A stretch of DNA of 64,000 nt from Mycolicibacterium sp. BiH015 (GTDB lineage Bacteria > Actinomycetota > Actinomycetes > Mycobacteriales > Mycobacteriaceae). Position numbers and translations under genes: made by a program. This document shows positions 33,043 to 41,045 of the stretch, one piece after another. The stretch covers positions 1 through 64,000 of the forward strand of contig NZ_JAQGCZ010000015.1 in NCBI RefSeq assembly GCF_027706845.1, read 5' to 3'. A model generated the notes under the pieces. The model was not told the origin of the DNA. It ran no database searches and worked only from the letters and a program-made list of their open reading frames with translations. Position 1 is the stretch's first letter. Each line of letters starts with the position of its first letter.

Positions 33043-34326
33043 CTAGTCGCCGGAGTTGCCCCGCGCCGCGGCATGAAGCGCATCTCCGCGGGCGCCCTTC
33101 TCGTGGTGTGACAAAGCCCTGATCGAAACATCGTGGCCTTGGGCGGCTTTGCGCAGGGCCCCGACGGTCGCCTGGTCCTTGGGAATGTGGGTGAAGGGAT
33201 CCCAGTGGTACCAGCGCATCGCGTTCTCGTACGTCATCTTGTTGATCTCGTCGTCGGTGACGTCGTGGGCCTTCAGTACCGCATCGAGTTCCTCAGGGGC
33301 ATTCGGCCACATCGAATCCGAATGCGGATAGTCGGCTTCCCAGCAGATGTTGTCGATGCCGATGTCGTTGCGCAGTGCGACTCCTACCGGGTCGGAGATG
33401 AAGCAGGTCAGAAAGTGTTCCCGGAACACCTCCGACGGCTTGCGCTTTCCGAAGTCCTGCCCCGTCCACGTCGAGTGCATCTCATAGGTGCGGTCGGCGC
33501 GTTCCAGGAAGTAGGGGATCCACCCCGTGCCTCCTTCGGATAGCGCGATCTTGAGATCCGGATACTTCTTCACCGGCGCCGACCACAACAGATCCGCTGC
33601 GGCTTGCACGATATTCATCGGCTGCAGGGTGATCATCACGTCCATCGGCGCGTCGGGCGCAGTGATCGCGAGCTTGCCCGAGGAACCGATGTGGACGTTC
33701 ATGACCGTGTCGGTGTCGACGAGCGCTTCCCACACCGGCGTCCAGTAGTCGTCGTGGAAGCTCGGATATCCCATCGCGGCGGGGTTTTCGGAGAATGTCA
33801 GCGCGTGGACCCCGCGCTCGGCGTTGCGCCGGATTTCCTTTCCGCAGGCTTCCGCGTCCCAGATCACGGGGAGCGTCATCGGGATGAAGCGCGCCGGGTA
33901 GGCGCCGCACCATTCCTCGACATGCCAGTCGTTGTAGGCCTGAAGCAGGGCCAACGAGAACTCCGGATCCTCGGTGGCGAACAGGCGTCCCGCGAAGCCG
34001 GGGAACGACGGGAAACAGATCGAACCGAGGATGCCTCCGGCGTTCATGTCTTTGACCCGCTCGTCGACCTTCCAACAGCCGGGCCGGATCTCGTCGAGCC
34101 CCTGAGGTTCGAGGCCGTATTCCTCCTTGGGCCGGCCCGCCACCGCGTTCAAGGCGACATTGGGGATGACCACGTCGCGGAACTGCCATGTGTCCGAGCC
34201 GTCTTCGTTGTGCACCAGCCGCGGAGCCTCGTCGAGGTACTTCTTCGGGAGGTGGTTGGCGAACATGTCGGGCGGCTCGACGACGTGGTCGTCAACGCTG
34301 ATCAGGATCATGTCGTCTTTGTTCAT
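33043..34326 (-). CDS. PF04909-type amidohydrolase
   Basis: A 427-residue TIM-barrel metal enzyme, the third of this family in the island. The N-terminal metal segment is SVDDHVVEPPDMF, a His lies in VMNVHIGSSGK, ALSEGGTGWIPYFLERAD is typical of the group, and the C-terminal Asp is in WEADYPHSD. It is probably a hydrolase or decarboxylase for a ring or side-chain intermediate. The ATG at 34326 follows an operator half-site by about 24 nt. Confidence 0.82.
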   Translation of the reverse strand: MNKDDMILISVDDHVVEPPDMFANHLPKKYLDEAPRLVHNEDGSDTWQFRDVVIPNVALNAVAGRPKEEYGLEPQGLDEIRPGCWKVDERVKDMNAGGILGSICFPSFPGFAGRLFATEDPEFSLALLQAYNDWHVEEWCGAYPARFIPMTLPVIWDAEACGKEIRRNAERGVHALTFSENPAAMGYPSFHDDYWTPVWEALVDTDTVMNVHIGSSGKLAITAPDAPMDVMITLQPMNIVQAAADLLWSAPVKKYPDLKIALSEGGTGWIPYFLERADRTYEMHSTWTGQDFGKRKPSEVFREHFLTCFISDPVGVALRNDIGIDNICWEADYPHSDSMWPNAPEELDAVLKAHDVTDDEINKMTYENAMRWYHWDPFTHIPKDQATVGALRKAAQGHDVSIRALSHHEKGARGDALHAAARGNSGD

Positions 34327-34349
34327 GGCCCGTCCCGTCGTGTAGGTGC

Positions 34350-34358
34350 TTACCGTAT
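34350..34358 (-). promoter_or_regulatory. Half-site G of the island operator
   Basis: On the minus strand the sequence is ATACGGTAA, matching the left half of the operator at 8 of 9 positions. The second half is not recognisable. It contains TACGGT, a possible -10 box for the amidohydrolase at 34326. Confidence 0.35.
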
Positions 34359-34380
34359 GGGCAACAGTTTAGCGCGACGG

Positions 34381-34584
34381 TCAGCAGCAGCGTGCGCCCG
34401 GATCGGCGTCGGCGGCGGCGTGACGGTGCCGCCAGTACTCGCGCTCTGACATGGCTTCCCCGCCGGGGTGTGTCCGGGCGTGGTGGTCCAAATAGCGCTC
34501 GTAGTGGTTGTCGCCCATCAGTGACTTCCAGTACCACCCGATCTGACCGAGGGCCTGGCGTGCGCGTCCGGTCGTGCGTCCCAT
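34381..34584 (-). CDS. YbdD/YjiX-family small protein
   Basis: A 67-residue protein with the family core IGWYWKSLMGDNHYERYLDHHARTHPG split over about 15-41 and EYWRHRH near 48-54. Such proteins are encoded directly after cstA in many bacteria and probably assist the transporter. The ATG at 34584 has GGAGG about 10 nt upstream. It starts inside the end of cstA, overlapping it by 67 nt in another frame, which suggests coupled translation. Confidence 0.8.
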   Translation of the reverse strand: MGRTTGRARQALGQIGWYWKSLMGDNHYERYLDHHARTHPGGEAMSEREYWRHRHAAADADPGARCC

Positions 34585-36824
34585 TGTCTCTGCACCTCCT
34601 TCTCCGCTTCGGTCATGAACATGCCCGACGGGGCGAACATGCGCGACGGCACCGGGGCGTCTTCGCTGAGCGGATTACCGGTGCCACGAATGGCTCTGAG
34701 CGCCACCATGACTCCGGCCACGAACACGATGACGACGAGTACGGCGAAGATGATCGACAGCGTGCCCTGGATGAAGGTGTTGCGGATGACGGCGTCGAGC
34801 TGGCCGGCATCCTTGGCCGCCCCGAAGCTGGTCTGGCCCGCGTCCCTGGCGTTGCGGTACTGGAAGTGCTGAGTCCAGTACCCGACCTTCGGGTCCCCGG
34901 AGAAGATCTTCTGCCATGACGCCGTCATCGTGACGACGAGATCCCACAGCAGCGGAATCCCCGGTATCCAAGCCCATTTCAGAAGTCCGCGTTTGATGAT
35001 CACCACGGTCACCACCGTGAGTGCGATCGCGGCCAGCAGCTGGTTGGCGATGCCGAACAGCGGGAAGAGGGTGTTGATGCCCCCGAGCGGGTCGGTGACG
35101 CCCATCAGCAGAATGGACCCCCACGCGGCGACGACGATGACGCTGCAGATCCACGCGCCGACGCGCCAGCTGGGGTTCTGCAACTTCTTGAGCGGTCCGC
35201 CGAGATTGCCGAGACCGTCGGACAGCATGAAGCGGGCGACGCGGGTGCCCGCGTCGACGGTGGTCAGGATGAACAGGGCCTCGAACATGATCGCGAAGTG
35301 GTACCAGAACGCTTTGAGAGCTTCACCCCCGAACACCTTGTGCAGGACCTCAGACATGCCGAAGGCCAGCGTCGGAGCACCGCCGGTTCGGGACACAATG
35401 GAACTCTCGCCGACGCTCTTTGCGGCATCGTCGATCTCCTGGGCGGTGATCGGGTCACCCGAGAGGCCGAGTCCGTTGACGTATTCGGCGGCGGTCTGAG
35501 CGGTGGTGCCGGTGGACGCCGCCGGAGCGTTCATCGCGAAGTACAGGTGCTGGTTGAGGATTGCCGCGGTGATCAGCGCCATGATCGCGACGAACGACTC
35601 GGTCAGCATGCCGCCATAGCCGATCAGCCGCATCTGGCTTTCTTTTTCGAGCAGCTTCGGGGTGGTGCCCGACGAGATCAGGGAGTGGAAACCCGAGAGC
35701 GCGCCGCAGGCGATCGTGATGAACAGGAACGGAAACAGCGAACCCGCGAAGACCGGCCCTGTGCCGCTGCTGGCGAACGACGAGATCGCGGGCGCTTCCA
35801 TCACGGGGCGGGCCAACAGGATGCCGACAGCGAGCAACGCGATGGTGCCGACCTTCATGAACGTCGACAGGTAGTCGCGCGGGGCGAGCAGCAGCCACAC
35901 CGGCAGCACCGATGCCGCGAGACCGTAGATGATGATGCACCACGACAGTGCCACCTTCGACAGCGTGAACCATTCGGTACCCCAGGACGTTTCGGCCACC
36001 CAGCCGCCCGCCACGACCGCGAGCAGCAGCAGGACCACGCCGATCAGTGAGACCTCGGAGACGCGGCCGGGCCGCAGGAACCGCAGATAAAGGCCCATGA
36101 AGATCGCGATCGGGATCGTCATCGCGATCGAGAAGACGCCCCACGGGCTCTCAGAGAGCGCGTTGACGACGACGAGCGCGAGCACCGCGAGCAGAATCAC
36201 CATGATCACCAGGACGCCGACGATCGCCGCGACGCCGCCGACGACACCGAGCTCGTCGCGCGCCATCTGGCCCAGGGAGCGGCCCCTGCGCCGCACCGAG
36301 ATGGACAGCACCAGGTAGTCCTGCACGCATCCGGCGACGACGGCGCCGATGATGATCCAGATCGCGCCCGGCAGATAACCCATCTGCGTCGCCAGCACCG
36401 GACCGACGAGCGGTCCCGCCCCGGCGATCGCGGCGAAGTGGTGCCCGTAGAGCACCCGCCGGTCGGTGGGCATGTAGTCGGTGCCGTTCTCGAAAACCTC
36501 TGCCGGCGTGGCAACGTCGTCGCGCGGTTTGACGACCTTCATCTCGATCAACCGGGCATAGAACCGGAATCCGATGACGTACGTGCAGATCGCGGCGATG
36601 ACGAACCAGACCGCGTTGACCGTCTCGCCGCGGAACAACGCGATCATCGCCCACGCGATCGCGCCGAACACCGCGACGACCGCGAAGACGATCTTGTGTT
36701 TGGTGGTGATCGGCGAGCGGTCGATGATCGCGACCGGCGGCAGGTCTTTGTCCGTGCGGATGTAGGTGATGTCGCCGTCGACCTCTTCGAATCGTTCCGA
36801 TGACGCGGCGGTGGGTGTGGCCAT
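34518..36824 (-). CDS. cstA: Carbon starvation protein CstA
   Basis: A 768-residue integral membrane transporter with many hydrophobic segments. A 45-residue hydrophilic N-terminus leads into the first helix (KHKIVFAVVAVFGAIAWAMI). HFAAIAGAGPLVGPVLATQMG and FHSLISSGTTPKLLEKESQM are hallmark motifs. CstA proteins take up pyruvate or peptides during starvation. Its M. tuberculosis counterpart is Rv3063, from memory. The ybdD-like gene follows in overlap. It is transcribed alone from a promoter in 36825-36924. Confidence 0.92.
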   Translation of the reverse strand: MATPTAASSERFEEVDGDITYIRTDKDLPPVAIIDRSPITTKHKIVFAVVAVFGAIAWAMIALFRGETVNAVWFVIAAICTYVIGFRFYARLIEMKVVKPRDDVATPAEVFENGTDYMPTDRRVLYGHHFAAIAGAGPLVGPVLATQMGYLPGAIWIIIGAVVAGCVQDYLVLSISVRRRGRSLGQMARDELGVVGGVAAIVGVLVIMVILLAVLALVVVNALSESPWGVFSIAMTIPIAIFMGLYLRFLRPGRVSEVSLIGVVLLLLAVVAGGWVAETSWGTEWFTLSKVALSWCIIIYGLAASVLPVWLLLAPRDYLSTFMKVGTIALLAVGILLARPVMEAPAISSFASSGTGPVFAGSLFPFLFITIACGALSGFHSLISSGTTPKLLEKESQMRLIGYGGMLTESFVAIMALITAAILNQHLYFAMNAPAASTGTTAQTAAEYVNGLGLSGDPITAQEIDDAAKSVGESSIVSRTGGAPTLAFGMSEVLHKVFGGEALKAFWYHFAIMFEALFILTTVDAGTRVARFMLSDGLGNLGGPLKKLQNPSWRVGAWICSVIVVAAWGSILLMGVTDPLGGINTLFPLFGIANQLLAAIALTVVTVVIIKRGLLKWAWIPGIPLLWDLVVTMTASWQKIFSGDPKVGYWTQHFQYRNARDAGQTSFGAAKDAGQLDAVIRNTFIQGTLSIIFAVLVVIVFVAGVMVALRAIRGTGNPLSEDAPVPSRMFAPSGMFMTEAEKEVQRQWDARPDAHARPSVRSGGTGSH

Positions 36825-36924
36825 GATCGCTCAGTCTCTCCCTCGTCGGCTCGACTGTGTTTTCTGCCTTGTCCGATACTGTCACCGGTCGTTCACAGGA
36901 TGTGCAGAAACCCCGTACTAAACC

Positions 36925-38460
36925 TCAGTTGGCCCGTTCATAGTGGGCGCGCACGGTGTCGATGGTGTCGGCTTCGGCGGCCGTCTTGTCGTCGCGGTAG
37001 CGCAGCACCCTGGCGAAACGCAGCGCCATACCGCCGGGGTAGCGGGTTGAGGTCTGCAGTCCGTCGAACGCGATCTCGACCACCTGCTCCGGTCGGACCT
37101 TGACGACGTAATTGTCGGTCGGCCCGTCCGCGATCGCGAGAAACCTGTCGGTCTGCCAGGCCAGCATTTCGTCGGTCATCCCCTTGAATGTCTTGCCCAG
37201 CATGACGAAACCGCCAGTCGCAGGGTCGCGGGCGCCCAGGTGGATGTTGGAGAGCTTGCCGGTGCGCCGGCCCGAACCCCACTCGACGGCGAGCACAACG
37301 AGATCGAGCGTGTGGACTGGTTTGACCTTGAGCCATCCGGCACCGCGCCGTCCCGCCTCGTACGGGGCGGTGAGCGACTTCGCCATCACCCCTTCGTGGC
37401 CGGCGGCCAGCGTGGTGTCGAGAAACGCCCGCGCGCCTTCGGGATCGGAGGTCACCAGCCGGTCCACGCGCTGTGTGGGAGGCACGATCGCGTCGAGTTT
37501 GGCGATGCGGTCGGCGGCGGGGAGATCGAGCAGGTCGACCCCGTCGACGTGCAGGAGGTCGAAGAAGAACACCGAGAGTTTCTGGCCGTGTTCTGCGGCA
37601 TTTCCGCCCCGGCGCCCGAATCGACTCGCGGTGATCTGGAAGCGGTGCGGACGCCCGTCCGCCCGCAGAGCGATCGCCTCGGCGTCGGCGATCAGATCGG
37701 TGACCGCAAGAGCCAGTGTCGCCTCGACCACCTCGGGCAGGCGCGCGGTGACGTCGTCGAGGCTGCGAGTGAGGACCGACACCGTGTCGCCGCGACGATG
37801 GATCTGCACTCGGGCCCCGTCCAGCTTCGCCTCGAACATCGCGGTGCCGCCGAGCCGTTCGAGCGCGTCGGCGACGCCGGTCGCGGTCTGCGCCAACATC
37901 GGCCCGACCGGATTCCCCGCCTGCAGCGTGAAGCGGTCGAGCGCGTTGTCGCCTTCGGCCAGCGCGGCGGCGGCCACCGCGGGCAGATCACCGCCCAGCA
38001 TCGCCGCCCGGCGCACAGCGGCGGCCGGCAACTCGGCCGCTTTGGCGACGGCGTCGGCCATCACGCCGATCAGCGCGCCCTGCCGCAGCTCCCCGGTGAG
38101 CAGCCGGCGCAGGAAGGTCTGCTCGACCTCGGTGGCCGCGGCGAACAGGGCGCCGAGTAGTTCCGTGCGACGTGCCTGCGAGCCCTTGCCCGCGGTGGCG
38201 CCGATCCCGCCGAACCTGGCGTCGACGTCAGCGACCGTCAGAGATGGTTCGGCAGCAGGCTCCGGTACGGAGCGCAACGATGCCCAGCCGACCCCGATCT
38301 GGCGCTGCGTGAGCTCGCCCGACAGCCACGACACGACCACTCGTACGTCGTCCCCGTCGTCGGCGAGCCGCAGTACGTCGGCGATCCGGGTGATCTTCGC
38401 CAGGCGCGCTGACGTGGCCGCGACCTCGGCGGACGCGCGGGCGACATCGATCAGCAGCAC
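36925..38460 (-). CDS. ligB: ATP-dependent DNA ligase LigB
   Basis: A 511-residue ATP-dependent ligase. The N-terminal helical DNA-binding domain covers about 1-200. The adenylated Lys is Lys212 in EAKLDGARVQIHR, followed by nucleotidyltransferase motifs such as FFFDLLHVDG and EGVMAKSL, then KVKPVHTLDLVVLAVEWG and an OB-fold C-terminus. It matches mycobacterial LigB (Rv3062), which is dispensable and supports DNA repair rather than replication. It lies between cstA and the sulfite-oxidase-like gene, as a single gene. Confidence 0.92.
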   Translation of the reverse strand: MLLIDVARASAEVAATSARLAKITRIADVLRLADDGDDVRVVVSWLSGELTQRQIGVGWASLRSVPEPAAEPSLTVADVDARFGGIGATAGKGSQARRTELLGALFAAATEVEQTFLRRLLTGELRQGALIGVMADAVAKAAELPAAAVRRAAMLGGDLPAVAAAALAEGDNALDRFTLQAGNPVGPMLAQTATGVADALERLGGTAMFEAKLDGARVQIHRRGDTVSVLTRSLDDVTARLPEVVEATLALAVTDLIADAEAIALRADGRPHRFQITASRFGRRGGNAAEHGQKLSVFFFDLLHVDGVDLLDLPAADRIAKLDAIVPPTQRVDRLVTSDPEGARAFLDTTLAAGHEGVMAKSLTAPYEAGRRGAGWLKVKPVHTLDLVVLAVEWGSGRRTGKLSNIHLGARDPATGGFVMLGKTFKGMTDEMLAWQTDRFLAIADGPTDNYVVKVRPEQVVEIAFDGLQTSTRYPGGMALRFARVLRYRDDKTAAEADTIDTVRAHYERAN

Positions 38461-38490
38461 GTCACCACCCTGGCATGGGCCACCGACACG

Positions 38491-40017
38491 TCACCTGACG
38501 GCGAAGGTGATGGAATGCCAGCCGGTCGCGCCGTCGGGGATGGGTTCGACCCGGTCCGGGGTCTGCGTGTAGCCCGAATTGTCGGTGGCGCGGACCGTGA
38601 TCTTGTGGAATCCGGTCTCGCGGGCTTCCCACGGGAAGCTCCACAGCCGCCAGGTGTCCCCGGAGTAGCTGTCTCCGAGCAACGCCTGCTCCCACGGGCC
38701 GTCATCGATCTGCACCTCCACGCTGCGCACGCCGCGGTTCTGCGCCCACGCGACACCGCCGAAGGTGACCGGTCCGATGGCGACGTCCTCGCCGCTGCGG
38801 GGGACGTCGATGCGCGACTCTGTCTTGATCGGGCCTCGCGGCGACCAGCCCAGCCGCGTCCAATAGGCCTCTGCGCGGTCGAACCGCGTCAGCTCGAGGT
38901 CGGTCACCCATTTGGTCGCCGAGACGTATCCGTACAGGCCGGGCACCACCAGCCGGGCGGGGTAGCCGTGTTCGATCGGCAGTGGCTCGCCGTTCATGCC
39001 GACGGCGAGCAGCGCGTCCTCGCCGGTGAGCGCCTCAACCGGCGTGCCCGCGGTCCACCCGTCGACCGACATCGAGAGCACCATGTCGGCATCGGACCGC
39101 ACGCCGGCCTCGGCCAGAATGTCCCTGACCCGGTAACCGGTCCAGACGGCATTCGAGATCAGCTCGCCCCCAACAGGATTGGAGACACACGTCAGGGTCA
39201 CGACCTTCTCGACGACCTCGAACCGGTCCAGGTCCTCGTAGCGGAGGGTGACCTCTCGGTCGACCATGCCGTGGATCCGCAACTGCCAATCCGTGCGGCT
39301 GAGCTGCGGTACCGACAGCGCCGTGTCGATACGGTAGAAATCGTCGTTGCTTGTGACGAACGAGGGCAGCGCGACGCCTTGCGGCTGTACCGAATCCGGG
39401 ATGGGCGGTGCGGGCTTGTCGATCCGGGGAAGAGCGAACGCGTCGCGGTCGCCTGCCACCGAAGACGTCAGGCGGCTGATCACAACGCCGACCACGCCGC
39501 TGGCCACCCCCACGCCGAGCAACCCGAGCGTCACCAGAGACAGTCGTCTCCCCGGGTCCGTGTCGCGTTCGTCTCGCTCCTCGTCGAAGCGGCCCGAGAC
39601 CAGGAAGCGCAGAACCGCCACCCCACACGCGGCGCCGAGCAGCGTGGGCACGATGTCGAGCAGGGTGGCCCCGGCGCGCGACAGCACTGCGGCGCACCCC
39701 ACGCCGCCGGCCGCCACGATCGCGGTGCTGCCGATCGGTCTGCGTTTGGACTCCGCCATCCCGGCCAGCGCGGCGATGACGGCGATGGTCAGGAGGATCA
39801 TGACCGACAGGAAGAGCTTGTCCGCGGTGCCGAACGTGTCGATGGCCCACTCTTTGACGGGGCCCGGGGTCAGTTCGATCACCGATGAGCCGACCGCGGT
39901 TCGCACGTCGGCTTCGGGACCGAAGGCGGCGCCGACCAGCTGGGCCACGCCCACGGCCACCGCTGCAGCCGCGACGCCGCCCATCGCCTTGGCGCCCAGA
40001 GTCGTCATACCGCCCAA
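38491..40017 (-). CDS. Membrane molybdopterin oxidoreductase, sulfite-oxidase fold
   Basis: A 508-residue protein. The first 185 residues hold about five hydrophobic segments (for example 66-87, 97-113, 120-139, 160-182). The rest is a sulfite-oxidase-like domain with the Mo-ligand Cys277 in LTCVSNPVGG, then SVDGWTAGTPVEAL and GYPARLVVPGLYGY. The C-terminal Ig-like Mo-oxidase dimer domain ends near NSGYTQTPD. The catalytic domain is probably outside the cell. It may repair oxidised sulfur groups or oxidise sulfite; the substrate is not established. The first ATG could also be Met4. Confidence 0.85.
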   Translation of the reverse strand: MGGMTTLGAKAMGGVAAAAVAVGVAQLVGAAFGPEADVRTAVGSSVIELTPGPVKEWAIDTFGTADKLFLSVMILLTIAVIAALAGMAESKRRPIGSTAIVAAGGVGCAAVLSRAGATLLDIVPTLLGAACGVAVLRFLVSGRFDEERDERDTDPGRRLSLVTLGLLGVGVASGVVGVVISRLTSSVAGDRDAFALPRIDKPAPPIPDSVQPQGVALPSFVTSNDDFYRIDTALSVPQLSRTDWQLRIHGMVDREVTLRYEDLDRFEVVEKVVTLTCVSNPVGGELISNAVWTGYRVRDILAEAGVRSDADMVLSMSVDGWTAGTPVEALTGEDALLAVGMNGEPLPIEHGYPARLVVPGLYGYVSATKWVTDLELTRFDRAEAYWTRLGWSPRGPIKTESRIDVPRSGEDVAIGPVTFGGVAWAQNRGVRSVEVQIDDGPWEQALLGDSYSGDTWRLWSFPWEARETGFHKITVRATDNSGYTQTPDRVEPIPDGATGWHSITFAVR

Positions 40018-40125
40018 GTTACCGGTGTGGATAACCCGAAATCCTTACCGAAAGGTGTCATCGGCTAGGTTGCAGGTGGGCTTTACAGATCGTCCATGTA
40101 TTGGAAAGTTGGCGAAAGGGAGTAG

Positions 40126-40893
40126 ATGGAGATCGAGGGCAAGAAGGCCATCGTCGTCGGCGGCGCGTCAGGCTTCGGGCGGGCCACCGCGGAGGCTTTG
40201 GCCAAGCGCGGTGCAAGCGTGGCGATTCTGGATCGGCCGCAGTCCAAGGGCAAGGAAGTCGCCGATCAGATCGGTGGTGCGTTCCACGAGGTGGACGTCA
40301 CGGACTTCGACGGCACCGAGGCGGTGATCAGCGCTGCGGTCGAGGGTCTCGGTGGGCTGCACATCGCGGTCACCACGGCCGGCGGTGGCGTCGGCGAACG
40401 CACCGTCAAGAAGGACGGCCCGCACAGTCTGGATTCCTTCCGAAAGACGGTGGACCTCAACCTGATCGGCACGTTCAACGTCAGCCGTCTGGCCGCATGG
40501 CACATGTCGAAGAACGATCCCGTCGACGATGAGGCCGAGGAGCGCGGCGTCATCATCAACACATCCTCGATCGCGGCCTTCGAAGGCCAGATCGGTCAGG
40601 TGGCCTACACCGCAACCAAAGCCGCGGTCGCCGGCATGTGCTTGACCATGGCTCGCGATCTGGGCAGCCTCGGCATCCGCGCCCTCGCGATCGCCCCGAG
40701 TCTGTTCGCGACAGGACTCACCGAAGGTATCCCGGACGAGTTCGCGACCGTGCTCACCAAGGACGCGGCCTTCCCGAAGCGTCTCGGCAAGCCTGAGGAA
40801 TACGCCAAGCTGGCGATCGCGATCGTCGAGAACCCGATGCTCAACGGCCAATGCCTGCGGCTGGACGCCGGGCAGCGTTTCGCACCCAAGTAA
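40126..40893 (+). CDS. Short-chain dehydrogenase, 3-hydroxyacyl-CoA dehydrogenase type II-like
   Basis: A 255-residue SDR. The cofactor motif GGASGFGRATAEAL is at about 11-24, TTAGGGVGE is in the NAG position, and the catalytic Ser (NTSSIAAFEGQIG) and Tyr-Lys (AYTATKAAV) are present. The sequence resembles HSD17B10-type 3-hydroxyacyl-CoA dehydrogenases. It is preceded by AGGGAG and followed by a strong hairpin, so it is a single-gene unit. A role in fatty-acyl or branched-chain beta-oxidation is likely. Confidence 0.87.
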   Translation: MEIEGKKAIVVGGASGFGRATAEALAKRGASVAILDRPQSKGKEVADQIGGAFHEVDVTDFDGTEAVISAAVEGLGGLHIAVTTAGGGVGERTVKKDGPHSLDSFRKTVDLNLIGTFNVSRLAAWHMSKNDPVDDEAEERGVIINTSSIAAFEGQIGQVAYTATKAAVAGMCLTMARDLGSLGIRALAIAPSLFATGLTEGIPDEFATVLTKDAAFPKRLGKPEEYAKLAIAIVENPMLNGQCLRLDAGQRFAPK

Positions 40894-40899
40894 TGGTGG

Positions 40900-40944
40900 A
40901 TCGGGCGCGCAGAGCGAGCCGCAGCGTCCGGGAGCGCGCCCGAT
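40900..40944 (+). terminator. Rho-independent-like terminator
   Basis: ATCGGGCGCGC (40900-40910) pairs perfectly with GCGCGCCCGAT (40934-40944), followed by TCATTCTTT. It begins 7 nt after the SDR stop. Confidence 0.75.
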
Positions 40945-41045
40945 TCATTCTTTGCCGGTAGCGCACCGGCGCGTGTGCTTTTGCGTTTCTGAACTGTTTA
41001 CAAGCATTCCCCGCCGAATTGGCGACAGGCCGCTAATGTTTGCCC

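Noticed and set aside
36876..36884. ATACTGTCA upstream of cstA as an operator half-site
   Set aside because: Only one half is similar, the partner half does not match, and cstA is housekeeping; chance is likely.
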